From Nemertoderma westbladi (lineage: Eukaryota > Xenacoelomorpha > Nemertodermatida > Nemertodermatidae), in the NCBI GenBank assembly GCA_032718475.1, contig JAUCBJ010008805.1, positions 1 through 54,084 of the forward strand: a stretch of DNA of 54,084 nt, read 5' to 3'. The notes under the pieces are model-generated. The model had not been told where the DNA came from. It saw nothing but the letters and a program-made list of their open reading frames with translations, and did not search any database. The position numbers and the translations under genes are program-made. Of this stretch, positions 1-11,500 are shown one piece after another. Every line of letters begins with the position of its first letter. The stretch's first letter is position 1.

Positions 1-644
1 AATCGCTCTATGGATCCGAAGAATCCCTGCACATATCCTGCTGCCGACCTCTTCCAAACAGCTGGATCCATTGTATCTTTAGCCACTCCCATCCTGTGTA
101 TATCTTCCCAAGTAGCCTCGGACATATCAAACGGATGTCCGAGTCCGGGAAAGTTCCATTGTGATTCAACAATAGATATCAATTCTTCCCTGGCGTATCC
201 CGCGTAATTATCTTGGGTCGCTCGCTTATTCTTCGCCCAGTCGGCTTGATGTTCCTCCACCGCAATGAATATCGTAGTTAGCACTGCAGCGGGAAGGGTA
301 AGAAGGGGGTCCGAGTAGACTGTAGCAGCCATCTGCACTCCATGTTCGGGAGTCAGCTCTACAGTATCCGAACTGCTGGAGCTATCGGGTCGCTGGGAAG
401 TAGGTTCTTGACCAAGATGTTGCTGCGATAGGACAACTGCCTCTTGGTCCCGTTTTACCTGTGCCCGAGTACCTATGATGGACCTATGGTGGACTAGCCT
501 AGGGTCTGATACTACTGGAGGGATGACCTTTTTTACAGTAGGAGGTGAGCCGAACTTCTCTCTTATTCGCTCCACACTCCTATCTGAATCACAGATAGTG
601 GTCTCGATCAGACTGTCCGACAGGTTTTGCTGAGTGTCAGACAT
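1..644 (-). CDS. Gag N-terminal part, BEL/Pao-like element (left inverted copy, partial)
   Basis: An ATG at 644-642 opens a minus-strand frame that stays open to the window edge (about 214 codons). It begins MSDTQQNLSDSL, the same start as the ORF at 50154 on the plus strand, and is alignable with it throughout, with a net difference of two codons by the shared GYVQGFFGS segment. Many differences between the two copies are at third codon positions, which suggests past selection on the protein. The role is inferred from the right copy, whose continuation has Gag-core, zinc-knuckle and protease motifs. This copy is cut by the window, so its integrity further on is unknown. The start lies about 610 bp downstream of the presumptive LTR end. 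Confidence 0.75.
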   Translation of the reverse strand, partial: MSDTQQNLSDSLIETTICDSDRSVERIREKFGSPPTVKKVIPPVVSDPRLVHHRSIIGTRAQVKRDQEAVVLSQQHLGQEPTSQRPDSSSSSDTVELTPEHGVQMAATVYSDPLLTLPAAVLTTIFIAVEEHQADWAKNKRATQDNYAGYAREELISIVESQWNFPGLGHPFDMSEATWEDIHRMGVAKDTMDPAVWKRSAAGYVQGFFGSIER

Positions 645-1254
645 GTTTAGTTATACAGTTGAATGTCTACTACTATAGTTTCAGTTAAAGCAAGTCTAGT
701 AATTCAGTATGACCGCAAGCCTAGCGATTTATTACCGATACCGTTACTCAGTGTAACGTGATATATATACAATATATTAGAATACCAGTATGCTTATAAT
801 ATATAAGTATTATTACAGACTAGATTTGTCACAGAGTACCGGTATATAATTTTAGCACAAATATATATATATAGTAGGCCTATAATGAATACCGGTATAC
901 AGCTTACACTTATAGTATATAAGTATAATTCTGGACTAGAATTAATTACAGAGTACCGGTATGATTTCAGCTCAAATTTATAGAAATAAATATAATAAGC
1001 CTATGGTAAGTACCGGTATGTCAATTATTTTTATAATAATTGAGTTCCTGAATATTTTGGGGTTACTTAGTTACTTTAACTTACTTTATTAACGTTATTT
1101 AAGCAGTAGTCCAACTGATAGTGAGACCTAGTTGTCGTATGGCAGGCCTACTATTTATAAATCGTTTGAGTTGATTTATAATATGTATATACCCGTTTAA
1201 TGGGTTTGTCAATACTTGAAATAAATGTTATTATTTCTGGGGGTCACTACACAG
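645..1254 (-). other. 5' leader of left BEL/Pao-like element
   Basis: Non-coding AT-rich stretch between the presumptive LTR end and the Gag start. The palindrome TACCGGTA recurs near 836, 891, 953 and 1010, about 60 bp apart, inside a degenerate ~120-bp tandem repeat. The right copy shows the same organisation at 49804-50045. The text GTGACCCCCAGAAATAA (minus strand, near 1250-1235) resembles primer-binding regions of other animal LTR elements, but I cannot assign a tRNA. Confidence 0.5.
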
Positions 1255-1924
1255 AAGCTGAACGCTCTCAGTGAAGTGCTATTTATTTGACACTAAAACT
1301 GATAATTCTAATTTACCTAAGTTACTTAATACTACGAATTACTTACGATACGGGTGAGATTAATTCTCTAATTAAACACAACAAAATATTACGTACGAAT
1401 TTTTTAGGGTAATTTTGCAGGAAGTCTACAAACCAGTCTAACAAAGGGTTAGAATTCGGTTTATTACAACGGACAGGGTACTACGGTATTTGAAAATAAT
1501 AAGTAGTAGTAAATATATTGTACTGTCCAGATAGGAAAATACCACCGCCTGACGACCTATAACCGTATCGCTATAGGTACTACGTTATGTATCACGGATT
1601 GTTCCTACCCAGAAGTTAATAGAGCTAACGAATGTGCCTATCAACCACTTTACAACACAAATATACTGCCTACACTAATTACTTCGGAAGGCACTGTACT
1701 CTAAACCCTAAATTAGGTACAAGTACCGGTATAACAAATAATCAGTAGTTAAATATACTTGAACAGTTAAAAGAACCACGGCATCTGCTGGAGTGACCGA
1801 AGCACAAAGTCGTCAGTCTTTACCTACGCCAAGCAGCCCTGATGTAGTACCGGGGTTAGTTTAACTATAACGGTATGTATAACAAGCACAATTACTGTAG
1901 GAATAAACTTGGGGACATGAATGT

Positions 1925-2490
1925 TGCGAATAATCGCATAAACTCTGAATAATAAATATTACGCTACCCGTACAGAATACTCAAACAAATACAAACCAAA
2001 CGCTGGCAGACTACTATTAAGCCTAAACAAACTACTGTATGTGCAGATTCTGAAACTGTTAGTTAGTATGCGTTCTAACACGGTAGTACGACTTACTCTT
2101 TAAGAGGGGATTGACCTTACCGCTTATGGCTGCCCCAACTTACTAACGGCACTTGATCAGACCAACTCTACACACGCAGCAATCCCTTCAGACCCAAAAA
2201 TAGCTAGACAACAATCCAGCCTACAAATATTTAAGTAATAACTATTACGGTACCTGAACAGACCACACAAACAAACACAGGCTAAAACACTGGCAGACTA
2301 CGATCAAGCCTAAATAAACTACGGTATATGCAGACTCTGAAACTGTTAGTTAGTATGCGTTCTAACACGGTAGTACGACTTACTCTTTAAGAGGGGATTG
2401 ACCTTACCGCTTATGGCTGCCCCAACTTACTAACGGCACTTTATCAGACAAACTCTACACACGCCGTAATCTCTCCAAACCCAACCACAG
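1925..2490. repeat. Tandem duplication, ~287-bp unit, in left LTR
   Basis: Two adjacent copies share a block around AGTTAGTATGCGTTCTAACA (near 2060 and 2347, offset 287) and a block around CCCCAACTTACTAACGGCAC. The right element has the same duplication at 48297-48870, so it predates the split of the two copies. Confidence 0.7.
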
Positions 2491-2770
2491 TCAGACAGCA
2501 GCTCAGCCTACAATTATCTGAACAATCTGAGCAGGGTCACACGCCTTCTGCTCAATATTAGCCTACTAGGAAATAAAACCGACAGAAATAAGTAAGCTCC
2601 AAAAGAAACAAGGGGTGTACAGTCCCTAATCTCTTAGACAGCCTACCGGTATACAATAATCAAATCGAATAATACTAAATGTACTTGTACAGCAGTACCG
2701 GTACCGGTGATGACAGTTAGGCCTACTGACCTACAAAGTACCGGTTCAGTTTACCAGTCACTACGGTAGT

Positions 2771-2903
2771 TTGCAACCTTATTGCCTACTGCAATAAGAT
2801 TATAAACTGTTACTGTTCGTCAGAACAGTATTAAACTGTATTTAATGCCTACACTTGCAACCTTATTGCCTACTGCAATAAGATTATAAACTGTTACTGT
2901 TCG
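2771..2903. repeat. 84-bp partial tandem duplication in left LTR
   Basis: A 49-bp block starting TTGCAACCTTATTGCC at 2771 recurs at 2855 (offset 84). The right copy has only one counterpart near 47920, so this duplication arose after the copies separated. Confidence 0.7.
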
Positions 2904-4419
2904 CGCTTTTGAAGACCTTTAGCAGTTTAACCTGCCAAAATTTATATGTCTTTTAGTTAATTAAAACCACTTTAGCATACGACAATAATTTATGCTAATA
3001 CGCAAAACATTAGCCGAAGTCAGCCCATGCGCGATCATTCACCCGATGGATCTACACCCGGGAGACTGAATTCGGATGCTTGAATTGTATTATTACAGTG
3101 TAAGGTTGCAGTGTATACCTAATGTATTATTCGATAGATCGTTAATAATTAATCTCTGACAGATATTATTGGCTTTCGGGAAATATTAACAGTTCCTTTA
3201 GGACGTGGCGCTTTATCTATTTAAACAGAACTAAGACTTATACTAAAACGCAACGATACTGCTTATGATTAAAGTATAAAGCGTATTCTTTAGGAAATAC
3301 TTTGTTACCAATCACGATCATACACACTATTCTGCCGACAGTCAGTACATTTGATCACACATAAAGAGAGCAGTAATTGACTCACGTAGGGTCTGCTAAA
3401 TAACATTGGATTCAATACACACCACATTAATATAAATCGCAATTGTTATGTATAGCCGGTCTCTCTAACCTGTAGTGTTATCAAGAAAATTGGGAATTGG
3501 GTGATTTATCCGTATTATCCAAATAGCAATATTTCCATCAACAAATAGGTACAATTAATAACTGACGGTAAAATAACAGTACAAACAATATGATTAATGC
3601 AATTAAATTAGGTAAGTAAAGTATCAAGGTGAGATGAGTGATTTAAGTCAGGTAACAGTTTATACTTTCGATAATTCAAGCAGTTTACTAGAGTTCTTCC
3701 CAAAATGCCGGTGTTTCTGGCTTAGACAGCAATAACAACAAAGTATCAAGAAAAAACAGTAAGACTGAACACTCTCCTTATGATCGACTAAAAGCTACAC
3801 GTCGACAGGAAAAATCGCTCTGATTGGCTCAAGCCAAACAAAGAACCTTGCATCTAATGGCTGTTTCCATGTCAGCAACCAGCTGCTAGATGTCGTAATA
3901 TGAATCATCACGGCTAAGCTGTGAAAGGTAGTTGGTGCATTACAGGTTTTTTGCCTTACCATGTCCGCCAAAACACGTATATAGCAGAATTACTTTTATG
4001 TCCGTTAAAACACCTGTAAAGGTACCTTGCGGGCGAGGGGAATATATATACAGTCCGAGAACCCTTTTAGAGTATTCCAGCGCCGGGGGGGGAACTGGCC
4101 AGCAAAGGCAAACGTATCAGTTATCCCACAAAAGCTTTTACATAGCCTACAGTATAGGCCTAGAGATAAGTAGGTGGAATCTCAACGTCACCATCGCATT
4201 GTATCAACATAGGGCAGCACAAATCAGTATTATTTATTACCTTTTCCTCATTACATTTCCCATTGTTCATTTTCATTCTACATTATTTTACCCGCGCCTA
4301 CTCCAACACTACTTCGAGTTATATAGAAACTGATGTTGTTAATTCCATATATTGTCTACATATATTACAGTCTTTTTATTAAATCACATATCAATATAAT
4401 ATGAAACTAAAAGTAATAT

Positions 4420-4425
4420 TGTATA

Positions 4426-4472
<47 letters not shown>

Positions 4473-5870
4473 TATACGATACATTTAACATTGCGGTAGA
4501 GTATGCTACGGCAAAGGCTACTGACTGGGCCCTAATCCCCAAAGAGTCCACCAGGGGATGGGCCAGCAGTTGCCAGGACAGACGCTGCGTTGCCCACCAG
4601 AATGGCCATGACGATACGCTGAAGTAGAAACCTGTGGTAGCGCGGTCATGCGTCAAGGTGTGGAGACGGGACCCAATCTCCTGGAGGAAGGAGGACGTCT
4701 CCGGACCGGGGCGCCCCAGGGTCTCGAACGCAACAGGGTGAAATATATGACCCCGCTCCATCACCTCCGCATATGTCAAGTTCTTTCCCTGTTCGGCTCC
4801 CTCTGCAGCGTGACCCCCTGCAATTAGCGTCTGTTGGAGGTGACTAGGGGCAAGGGGGTCAACCACTGTGGCATCCCAGGTTAGCATTCAACCCTGGGAC
4901 CAAGGCAGAAGTGTCACCCCATCTACACGCTTCCCGTCATTGCGGTGAGAGTCCTGATGGTTCCAGAATGGACGGAACCCCACAGCTGACCAATGCCCAT
5001 CTCACAATATCATTAACCATGGTGTGGTGAGGGAACCGGCCTGCGCTCCTTCGGCATGAGAGACCATGTAGACCATTGGACGCTACTGGGTTGCCACAAC
5101 AGTCGCAGATGTGGGGCTCTACCACCTTTTCTCCAAGGCGAATGGCGATGGCAATTCGAAACTGCGCATCACTTAATTTTAGCCCCAGAGCTGCACTTGG
5201 AAGAGCATCAAGCCAGCAGCCAGCGGTCGGGTGATCGAGGGAGTTCAGTCGAGCAAGGTCGAGAGTAGAAGCTACAAGACGGAGGGTGGCGAGGCTTTCT
5301 TGATGGATAGGTGCCATCCACACCCTCTGTGTTGACACAGTGGGTGGCGCTGAGTCAGGGGGGAGAGACACATTCCGTATAGTCATGGCTAATTCCAGTG
5401 CTGGGCTCGGCATCCCTGCGGAAGGGTACAAGCGGTTTGAAAGGGTTGAACATGCTGCCGCAGAAGCCAGGAAGGCAGAGGGTGCGAGCTGCACTGCTGA
5501 TCCCAAACCAAGACCGCCAACCCGTGCTGGTAGGCAAGCCTGGGCCCATGCTGGGTCACCAATTTCTGTATTGGCAACCACTTGAAGGGCACCACGAAGC
5601 ACTCGATCATAGTCCCTAAGAAGTGTGGGGAACCTAAAACATGGGGCAGCCTTAAGGAAGTACATCAGCCTGGGTATGGCAAATGAGTTCCTCAGGAGGA
5701 AAAAGCCGTGTTGTGCGTCAAGGAGTGGAAGGCGGCTAACTACAGTGGTGAGGTCGCCGACCTTGGCTGTGAGGCAAGAGGCAATGGCTGATTCTCTGAT
5801 GGGGGCGCCAAGAATGGTCAGCTGATCCAGCGGCGGGCATGGGACCACAATCTACATGGGACTACAATCT
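4420..5870 (-). pseudogene. 5'-truncated non-LTR retrotransposon remnant (ORF C-terminus)
   Basis: Minus-strand frames 5848-4937 (303 codons) and 4887-4384 belong to one protein, separated by stops and a frame change near 4880-4940. The first part carries a CX2C...HX3C zinc pattern (CDCCGN, then HGLSC) followed by a basic, His-rich segment. The second contains WDATVVDPLAPSH. I recognise this as the region downstream of RT in a class of invertebrate non-LTR elements. The zinc motif plus spaced acidic residues could be a restriction-like endonuclease, which is an inference. The 3' end runs into a (TTA)n tail on this strand. There is no upstream RT, so it is a dead 5'-truncated copy. Confidence 0.65.
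4426..4471. repeat. (TAA)n microsatellite
   Basis: About 15 uninterrupted AAT/TAA units. It lies at the 3' end of the minus-strand retrotransposon remnant and probably grew from its 3' tail. Confidence 0.9.
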
Positions 5871-6309
5871 ACATATTATTCGATATATTATAAGTATATT
5901 AATTCAATCTGGTATTTTAATTCAATTTGAAATTAATTCATAGAGTACTGTTTATCTAATCCCCTTTTCAATTTTGGTTTTTCAACTCGCGTTCGACTCA
6001 GTAGATGGAGTTATTTCATTTAGAATCCGACATATCTCAGGATCAGTTTGAGCCCAAAATGAAGAGCGTACAATGATTAGTTCTAATTTTAGGTTAGTTT
6101 GAGTAACAGCTGTCCAACGCAACGTTATGGACGGAACGTCAAGGGTGGAAAAAAATTCCACAATTATCAATCACACCACAAAATCATATTTTATCACTGC
6201 CATATGCTGTGCTGATATGTGCAAACCGGCAATGTACACATATAAATGACCAATTAATAACTCTGCCGTCAATAACTATAACTAACTTTTAAACTTTTCA
6301 TCATTTATA
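5871..6309. other. AT-rich non-coding stretch
   Basis: No coding frame with recognisable similarity and no clear repeat structure. It separates two transposon remnants. Confidence 0.5.
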
Positions 6310-6339
6310 ATGATTCAATTATTAATTATATGTTCAGAT

Positions 6340-6558
6340 ATTATAAGATATTATTATGTTTGGCATGAAAGGGTGAAAGCGACTGATTTGGCAGCCCACT
6401 GTGTAGAGGCTGGTCATATTCCACAATTCCATTTAATAAAAGCAGTAGCAAGAGAAAATGACTTACGTAGACGTAAAATACTAGAAAGCTTATGTATAGC
6501 GTCCCTGGGTGTCGAATTTGAGTTGCCTAAATGTGACAGTTGCCGAAACGCGACGTAA
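6340..6558 (+). pseudogene. Penelope-like GIY-YIG endonuclease fragment
   Basis: The plus-strand frame ending at 6558 reads LAAHCVEAGH, then a run ending RRRKILESLCI. This order (AxHC..tGH, about 20 residues, RRRK-LE-l-I) is typical of the C-terminal part of the GIY-YIG endonuclease of Penelope-like retroelements. The N-terminal GIY-YIG half and the RT are missing from this fragment, so it is non-functional. The short length makes the assignment moderate. Confidence 0.5.
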
Positions 6559-6739
6559 CCCAACACTTATATTACGTTACCTGCTCACGCATAATTATTT
6601 TCGCGCTCTCGGCGCGATATATCTCCAGGTTCTCGAAGTCTCTATGGGGCAACTTCGGAGAAGCCTACTCAGTAGTATCGTATAAAAGCATTTTACAAAG
6701 AGCATTGCGTACATCCCTCTATAATTACAGAGTTTAAAA

Positions 6740-7550
6740 CTTTAGTCGACGACAGCAGAGCCATCTACGACCGAATTCTTTCACAAATCGAAGTACAATC
6801 TTTGCACAACGCCCTAAACACCGCTTGCCACAAGCTTTACTCTACCAATGCGATACAGTTTACAATTGAATACAGTGGCGAAAAACTTAATTACCTTGAC
6901 GTCACAATACGCCACAGCAATACCGTCAAACTCGATACCACCATATACATGAAGCCCACCTCAAACAAACTACCAATCCACTTCACCAGCGTCCTAAGTA
7001 AAACAATGTTACTCAACATTGTCAAAGCACAACTTCTACGGTTCCGCAGACTCACCGACCACAATGTTGACTATGCCACCATACGCCACCAATAATCCTT
7101 AGAACAATGTGCAGGCCGTGATTACCCATTGGATTTCCTCCGCGAGATGTACCTATTTAACCCACATGTTAATATCCTCAATGTCCGTGACGCAGATGCT
7201 AAACTGAAACGGATTTTCCTACCCATCGCACCACTGTTCCATCCCACCGTCGCCCCACAAATAAGGCGCTGAAACTTGCTGCTACGCAACCTAAATGTAA
7301 CCATATCTCTCACACCCCACAATAACCCAAACCTTGGTAATCACCTATTGAGAAAAGCCCCACCACCTGGTCCCCCCGCGGTAGTGCTGGGGGCCGTTGC
7401 CTCACGTGTCCCACAATAGCTGATCACCGAAAGACCCATTGGGGGGAGCGAATTACAGGGTCCTTCAATTGCAAATCCCATAGCGTCGAATATTTCATCA
7501 CACATAAAGGTTGGCCGCTCTCTCTCCAGTGGGGATTATATTATATTATA
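6740..7550 (+). pseudogene. Penelope-like reverse transcriptase C-terminal fragment
   Basis: The plus frame around 6802-7095 carries LNYLDVTI followed by TTIYMKPTSNK and IHFTSV. This matches the LDxTI...xYxKPT...H block at the C-terminal end of RT in Penelope-like elements. After a stop at 7093-7095 the similarity goes on in broken frames (LREMYLFNP) and a Cys-containing stretch near 7465-7510 (FNCKSHSVEYFITHKG) that looks like the start of the endonuclease. Several stops and shifts show a decayed copy. It may be the same family as the 6340-6558 fragment, rearranged, since the endonuclease piece lies upstream here. Confidence 0.5.
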
Positions 7551-7777
7551 TATATTTATTTATTATTTGCAGTACAGTGAAAATATTGTAACTTAATAGA
7601 TCTATACAGTTATAAACACAGTGATAGTTGCAATACTGTAGACCTACAATATCGCCATTTATTTGATGTGCATTATTTTTATCAGCATTAGCAATTCATT
7701 ATTGTCTATATTGGGTTATTAAAAATCAAGCACAATAACCATTAACCACTGCATTAAATATAACGAATTAATATATA

Positions 7778-8158
7778 TTAGGTCTGGTTGCCATGGAAAC
7801 ATGTACATGTACACTGAACACTAGATTCACGATTGCCACTCTTTCTTGATAACTCTTCAATTATCCTTCTAAGTGCCAAAATGGGCTCCATGGTCCCACG
7901 ACCTTTACGGAACCCATTCTGATTTCCACGTAGCAGTCTCTCAATGGGATCCCTGATGCGATTTAATAGAATTCTATTGTATAGCTTTGCAGCAATCGAG
8001 ATCAATGAGATTCCCCGAAAAGAACCATAGAGTGTTAGGTTGCCCTTCTTGGGAACTGGCACCAACTTATTTGTTTTCATTTCATCTTGAACTGTCTTCG
8101 TTGTGTACGTAGAACACTCTGGTATGTTAAAGACCTCAGGGGGGACATCCTTGAGAGT
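7778..8158 (-). pseudogene. LINE reverse transcriptase fragment
   Basis: The minus-strand frame 8080-7778 includes PKKGNLTLYGSFRGISL, AAKLYNRILLNRI and NQNGFRKGRGT, an early RT block of AP-endonuclease LINEs (CR1/RTE/Jockey-type). Upstream text in the same orientation (LKDVPPEVFNIPE) extends the match to about 8158. A near-identical segment lies at 38940-39115 on the plus strand, so the two are copies of one family. Only about 125 codons remain, and the fragment sits just 5' of the first recognised host exon. Confidence 0.75.
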
Positions 8159-8357
8159 ATTATATTGTTACTGTAAAATATAAATAGAAAATTGGTCCAA
8201 ATCAGCCGCCATACCCCGTTTATAGTTCCTTAAACTGCGTTCCCTTTGTGTGAAGGTGATAAATTGGGAGGCGGTGACAGCGCTCTAAAGATCCAGTTTA
8301 ACATTTTGCTAACATCAATTAATATTTTAATTATGACCCTTTCACTTATATTTCTAG

Positions 8358-8512
8358 ATGGATACTTTACGACAATGAGTTTGACGGGGTTTATGATATT
8401 CTAGAACCAGGGAGTTATTCATCCGATCTCCTGTCTACTTCTCAGATAATGAGCTCTCTGAGATTCATACCAACACACGGAATCATGTTATTCTATGGGG
8501 ATTACTACACTG
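8358..8512 (+). CDS. Host gene exon 1 (first recognised): beta/gamma-crystallin-like motif
   Basis: Acceptor tttctag before 8358 and donor GTACGT at 8513. It encodes WILYDNEFDGVYDI, then EPGSYSSDL and GIMLFYGDYYTG, matching the (I-x-[LF]Y...F-x-G ... S-S-[IL]-R) pattern of Greek-key motifs of the beta/gamma-crystallin superfamily. It enters in phase 2 and leaves in phase 1. Confidence 0.7.
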
Positions 8513-11500
8513 GTACGTAACCCCAATATTATTTTAGATAACAGTACATTTTATAGAACCAGTAGTGTTAATATTCATCCCAACAATCAGAATTATATTA
8601 TTCTCTCAGCCTGACTACAAAGGTATGGAACCCAACAGTATGAGTTCTAGAATATGTGCCAGGTATCTAGCAGGAAGACAAGATTATTATCAACGAAATG
8701 GCTGAAGGTTTTCATTTCATACATTACTAAAATCAAAATGTTTTCATTTCAGCCCTAACTAGCAGTAGACTGGAGCATTAGATCTCTACCTACTAACTGT
8801 AGAAACGTTCCACAAAGAATAATCTATATTTCTAGTAAATAAATTCAAAGATTCAGCTTAAACGGATTAAAATCTAGGAAATGGGCAAGTTTATCACTTT
8901 CATACATTACATACTTTCATACAACAAGCGTTCAGACTGGAGTACTGCATACTAACTACCGTCCTCAGAAAGATAACGGATGTTTCCCATTATAGCGTCG
9001 ATTTTCCCTGGGGGGGGGTGGGGGGGGAATATATTGCATCGAAATTCCCCCTTCTTTCTTCTATCTATATGCCTCTTTTGCCATTATTGTAGGAGAAGCT
9101 GTAGTGTCCTGTAACAGTCCCCTAGTCAAAGTTGATGGGGAGGCATTCTCCAGGTGTAGCATACCAGACCTTGGAGTTTACGAGTTCAACAACGTCACTA
9201 AGTCTGTAGTTGTATCAGGAATTTTCCCATGGACAGCCTACAGGTAATTCAATACAGAATATGCAGTAATGTGGGGCGAGACACGTAGTCGGCGAGCCTT
9301 TGCATACGGTTCATATAGGGCAAATGGGGCATGTCCGTCTGTCTGTCTGTCCGTCTGTCTGTCTGTCCGTCTGTCTGGTAAATGTTTGAACGCGAATTTC
9401 TCGGCATCGCTCGTTCGGAATTGAACCAAACTTAGTAGGTAAGTAGTAGAGAGAAAGTTTAGAAAGTTTGTAAAGTTTGGTGAAAAATCATGCAGTCTGA
9501 CGTCAGCTACGACAGATTATGTGGTTTTTAGAAAATGTTAAATTTCTCGGGAAGGCCTCATTTTCCTGAGCTGAAATTTTGGTGGCCTGTAGAGAATCAT
9601 GAAGTCTATCTTTTACGAAATTGAAAAGTTAAGACATTTAATTGGGGATCCGCTAGAGACTCAGAAGTAATGACATAGGCCTACCGGTACGGTACTGCTG
9701 TACAGTGCTGCACTGGTAAGTACGAAATTGCAGAATAACAATTTGACACCACCTAGCGGATTAACATATGATTGTATATCGAATGAATACATTTATAGCA
9801 TGGGATATGGGGTCCAAACTAGACATGCCCCATTTGCTCTATATGAACCGTATGCCAAGGCTTGCCGACTACGTGCTGCGCGAAGTCCCCACGAACGTGT
9901 TATTATATAACTTATACTTTCTATTATAAATATCAGTAAGCGAGGGGTGAGTACACTACCAGCAGATTTACATCTCGTTGTGATGATGAAGGTAAGCACA
10001 TACTGTATCTGTGATTAATTCAGTGTGAGTTGGTGTTAGGGGTGTCCTAAACCCTCAGTCCCTTGTTGCTGGATAATATATATTTGGGACGCACATAGAC
10101 ATTAGTTATTCTTACTTCTACCGAAGAATAGGACATTTATCTACTGTAGCTGTATGTGAAGCTGTTTGGATTCGTTATAATTATTATATCACTATCAGTT
10201 AATAATAATATTAAATTTATTATCTCAATATAATAATAATAATACATACATTATTTTATTGTCTATAATAATAATATTTTTTTTTAAGGACTCATTATTA
10301 TTTATTAATTAAGAGATTAAAATTGTATATACAATTAAATATATAGCTGCACCAACCCAACATCCCACCACCAATCAGAACAATACAATTAAGACAAACC
10401 AATTAAACATACAATTAAAAATGGTGCACCGTGGATTAATACCGGTCTGCGAGGTCATTCCCCCGCAGACCCGCACCATCTCCAAAGCCCAGCGCCCTCC
10501 AGGGACGCCGGCCACCACGCCTACAGAGGGAGTTAGAGCGGAGGAGCGCGAACTGAAGCCGCCTCCGAACTCCCCCGAGAACGCAGGCTAGGCCACGTTC
10601 CCGCATCCCCTGCCGCCGAGCCACAAGGGTCTCAGCGAGGTGGCTGATGAAGATATCAGTCTCCTTTCGGAGTCTACCATCCCGTCGGTGGTTCCGACAA
10701 GGGGAGTGAAGGAGAACCTTCTGTCTTCGCACACCGCGCTGTAGTGCACCTTCTTGGCTCGGACTCTCTGCTCGAGGACAGAGTCTAAGGACCGGTGAGC
10801 ATATGAGGGGGCGTCAGCGTTTACAATCGCGATATCGAACGACGCCACCCTCTGCTCAGTCCAGACTCCCCTCGCCAGGAGATCCAGCCCTAACTCCCCC
10901 CACCTCGCGGCCCCTTCTGTCCAGGTAGCCGGTGCACAGCGTGACTTCACGCTGTACAAATGAACCACCAAAGGCAGAAGCGATGAGGTCCCCAAAGACC
11001 TCACGGACCTCATCGTGCCGCTTTATGATCAGGCCACCCGACTTACAGTTCAGGGCGTGGGTTGTCGAAAACGGCTCCCCACACCCCTCACACTTCGCCG
11101 GGAGGCCGGGCGGCGTGAGGCCGTACCTCAGCGCGAGGTTGTCGCGGAACAGCTCTGGGGCCAGGTCGGTGTTATCCACCACGGAGGGCTGCGCCGAAAG
11201 CCACCCACCCGTCTTGTGGGACACCGTACGGTCCACAGTACGGCGCCTTTCGGCGGGGACGGATTGGACGGCGGACTCCATCGCTGCCTTATAGGCAGCG
11301 TCCTGGGCGACACGACTAGTAGCCAACGCGGAGGCGAGAGGGGGTCCCGGATCCCGATCCCCCCATGGCGGACAGGGAGGAGGACCAGCTCCTCGTCCAC
11401 AGTTCCGGGGGAAGTCCCAAAGAGGGCCGGGATGAAGCGACGCAACAGTTCAGTGCGGATCGGCGCCAGATCATCATCAATATAATAATAATATTACATT

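Larger units (their letters stand above)
1255..4142 (-). repeat. Presumptive 5' LTR of left BEL/Pao-like element
   Basis: Homologous in inverted orientation to 46650-49570. Homology with the right copy stops abruptly on the outer side at a TGTAAAAGCTT sequence (minus strand start 4142), as expected for an LTR beginning TGT. The inner end near 1255 is a guess based on the primer-site-like GTGACCCCC. A length near 2.9 kb is long for the group. No coding frame is seen. The second LTR is outside the window, so the status as LTR is inferred. Confidence 0.55.

Noticed and set aside
3932-4333. 133-codon plus-strand ORF
   Set aside because: It spans the LTR edge on the strand opposite to the element, with no recognisable motif or codon pattern.
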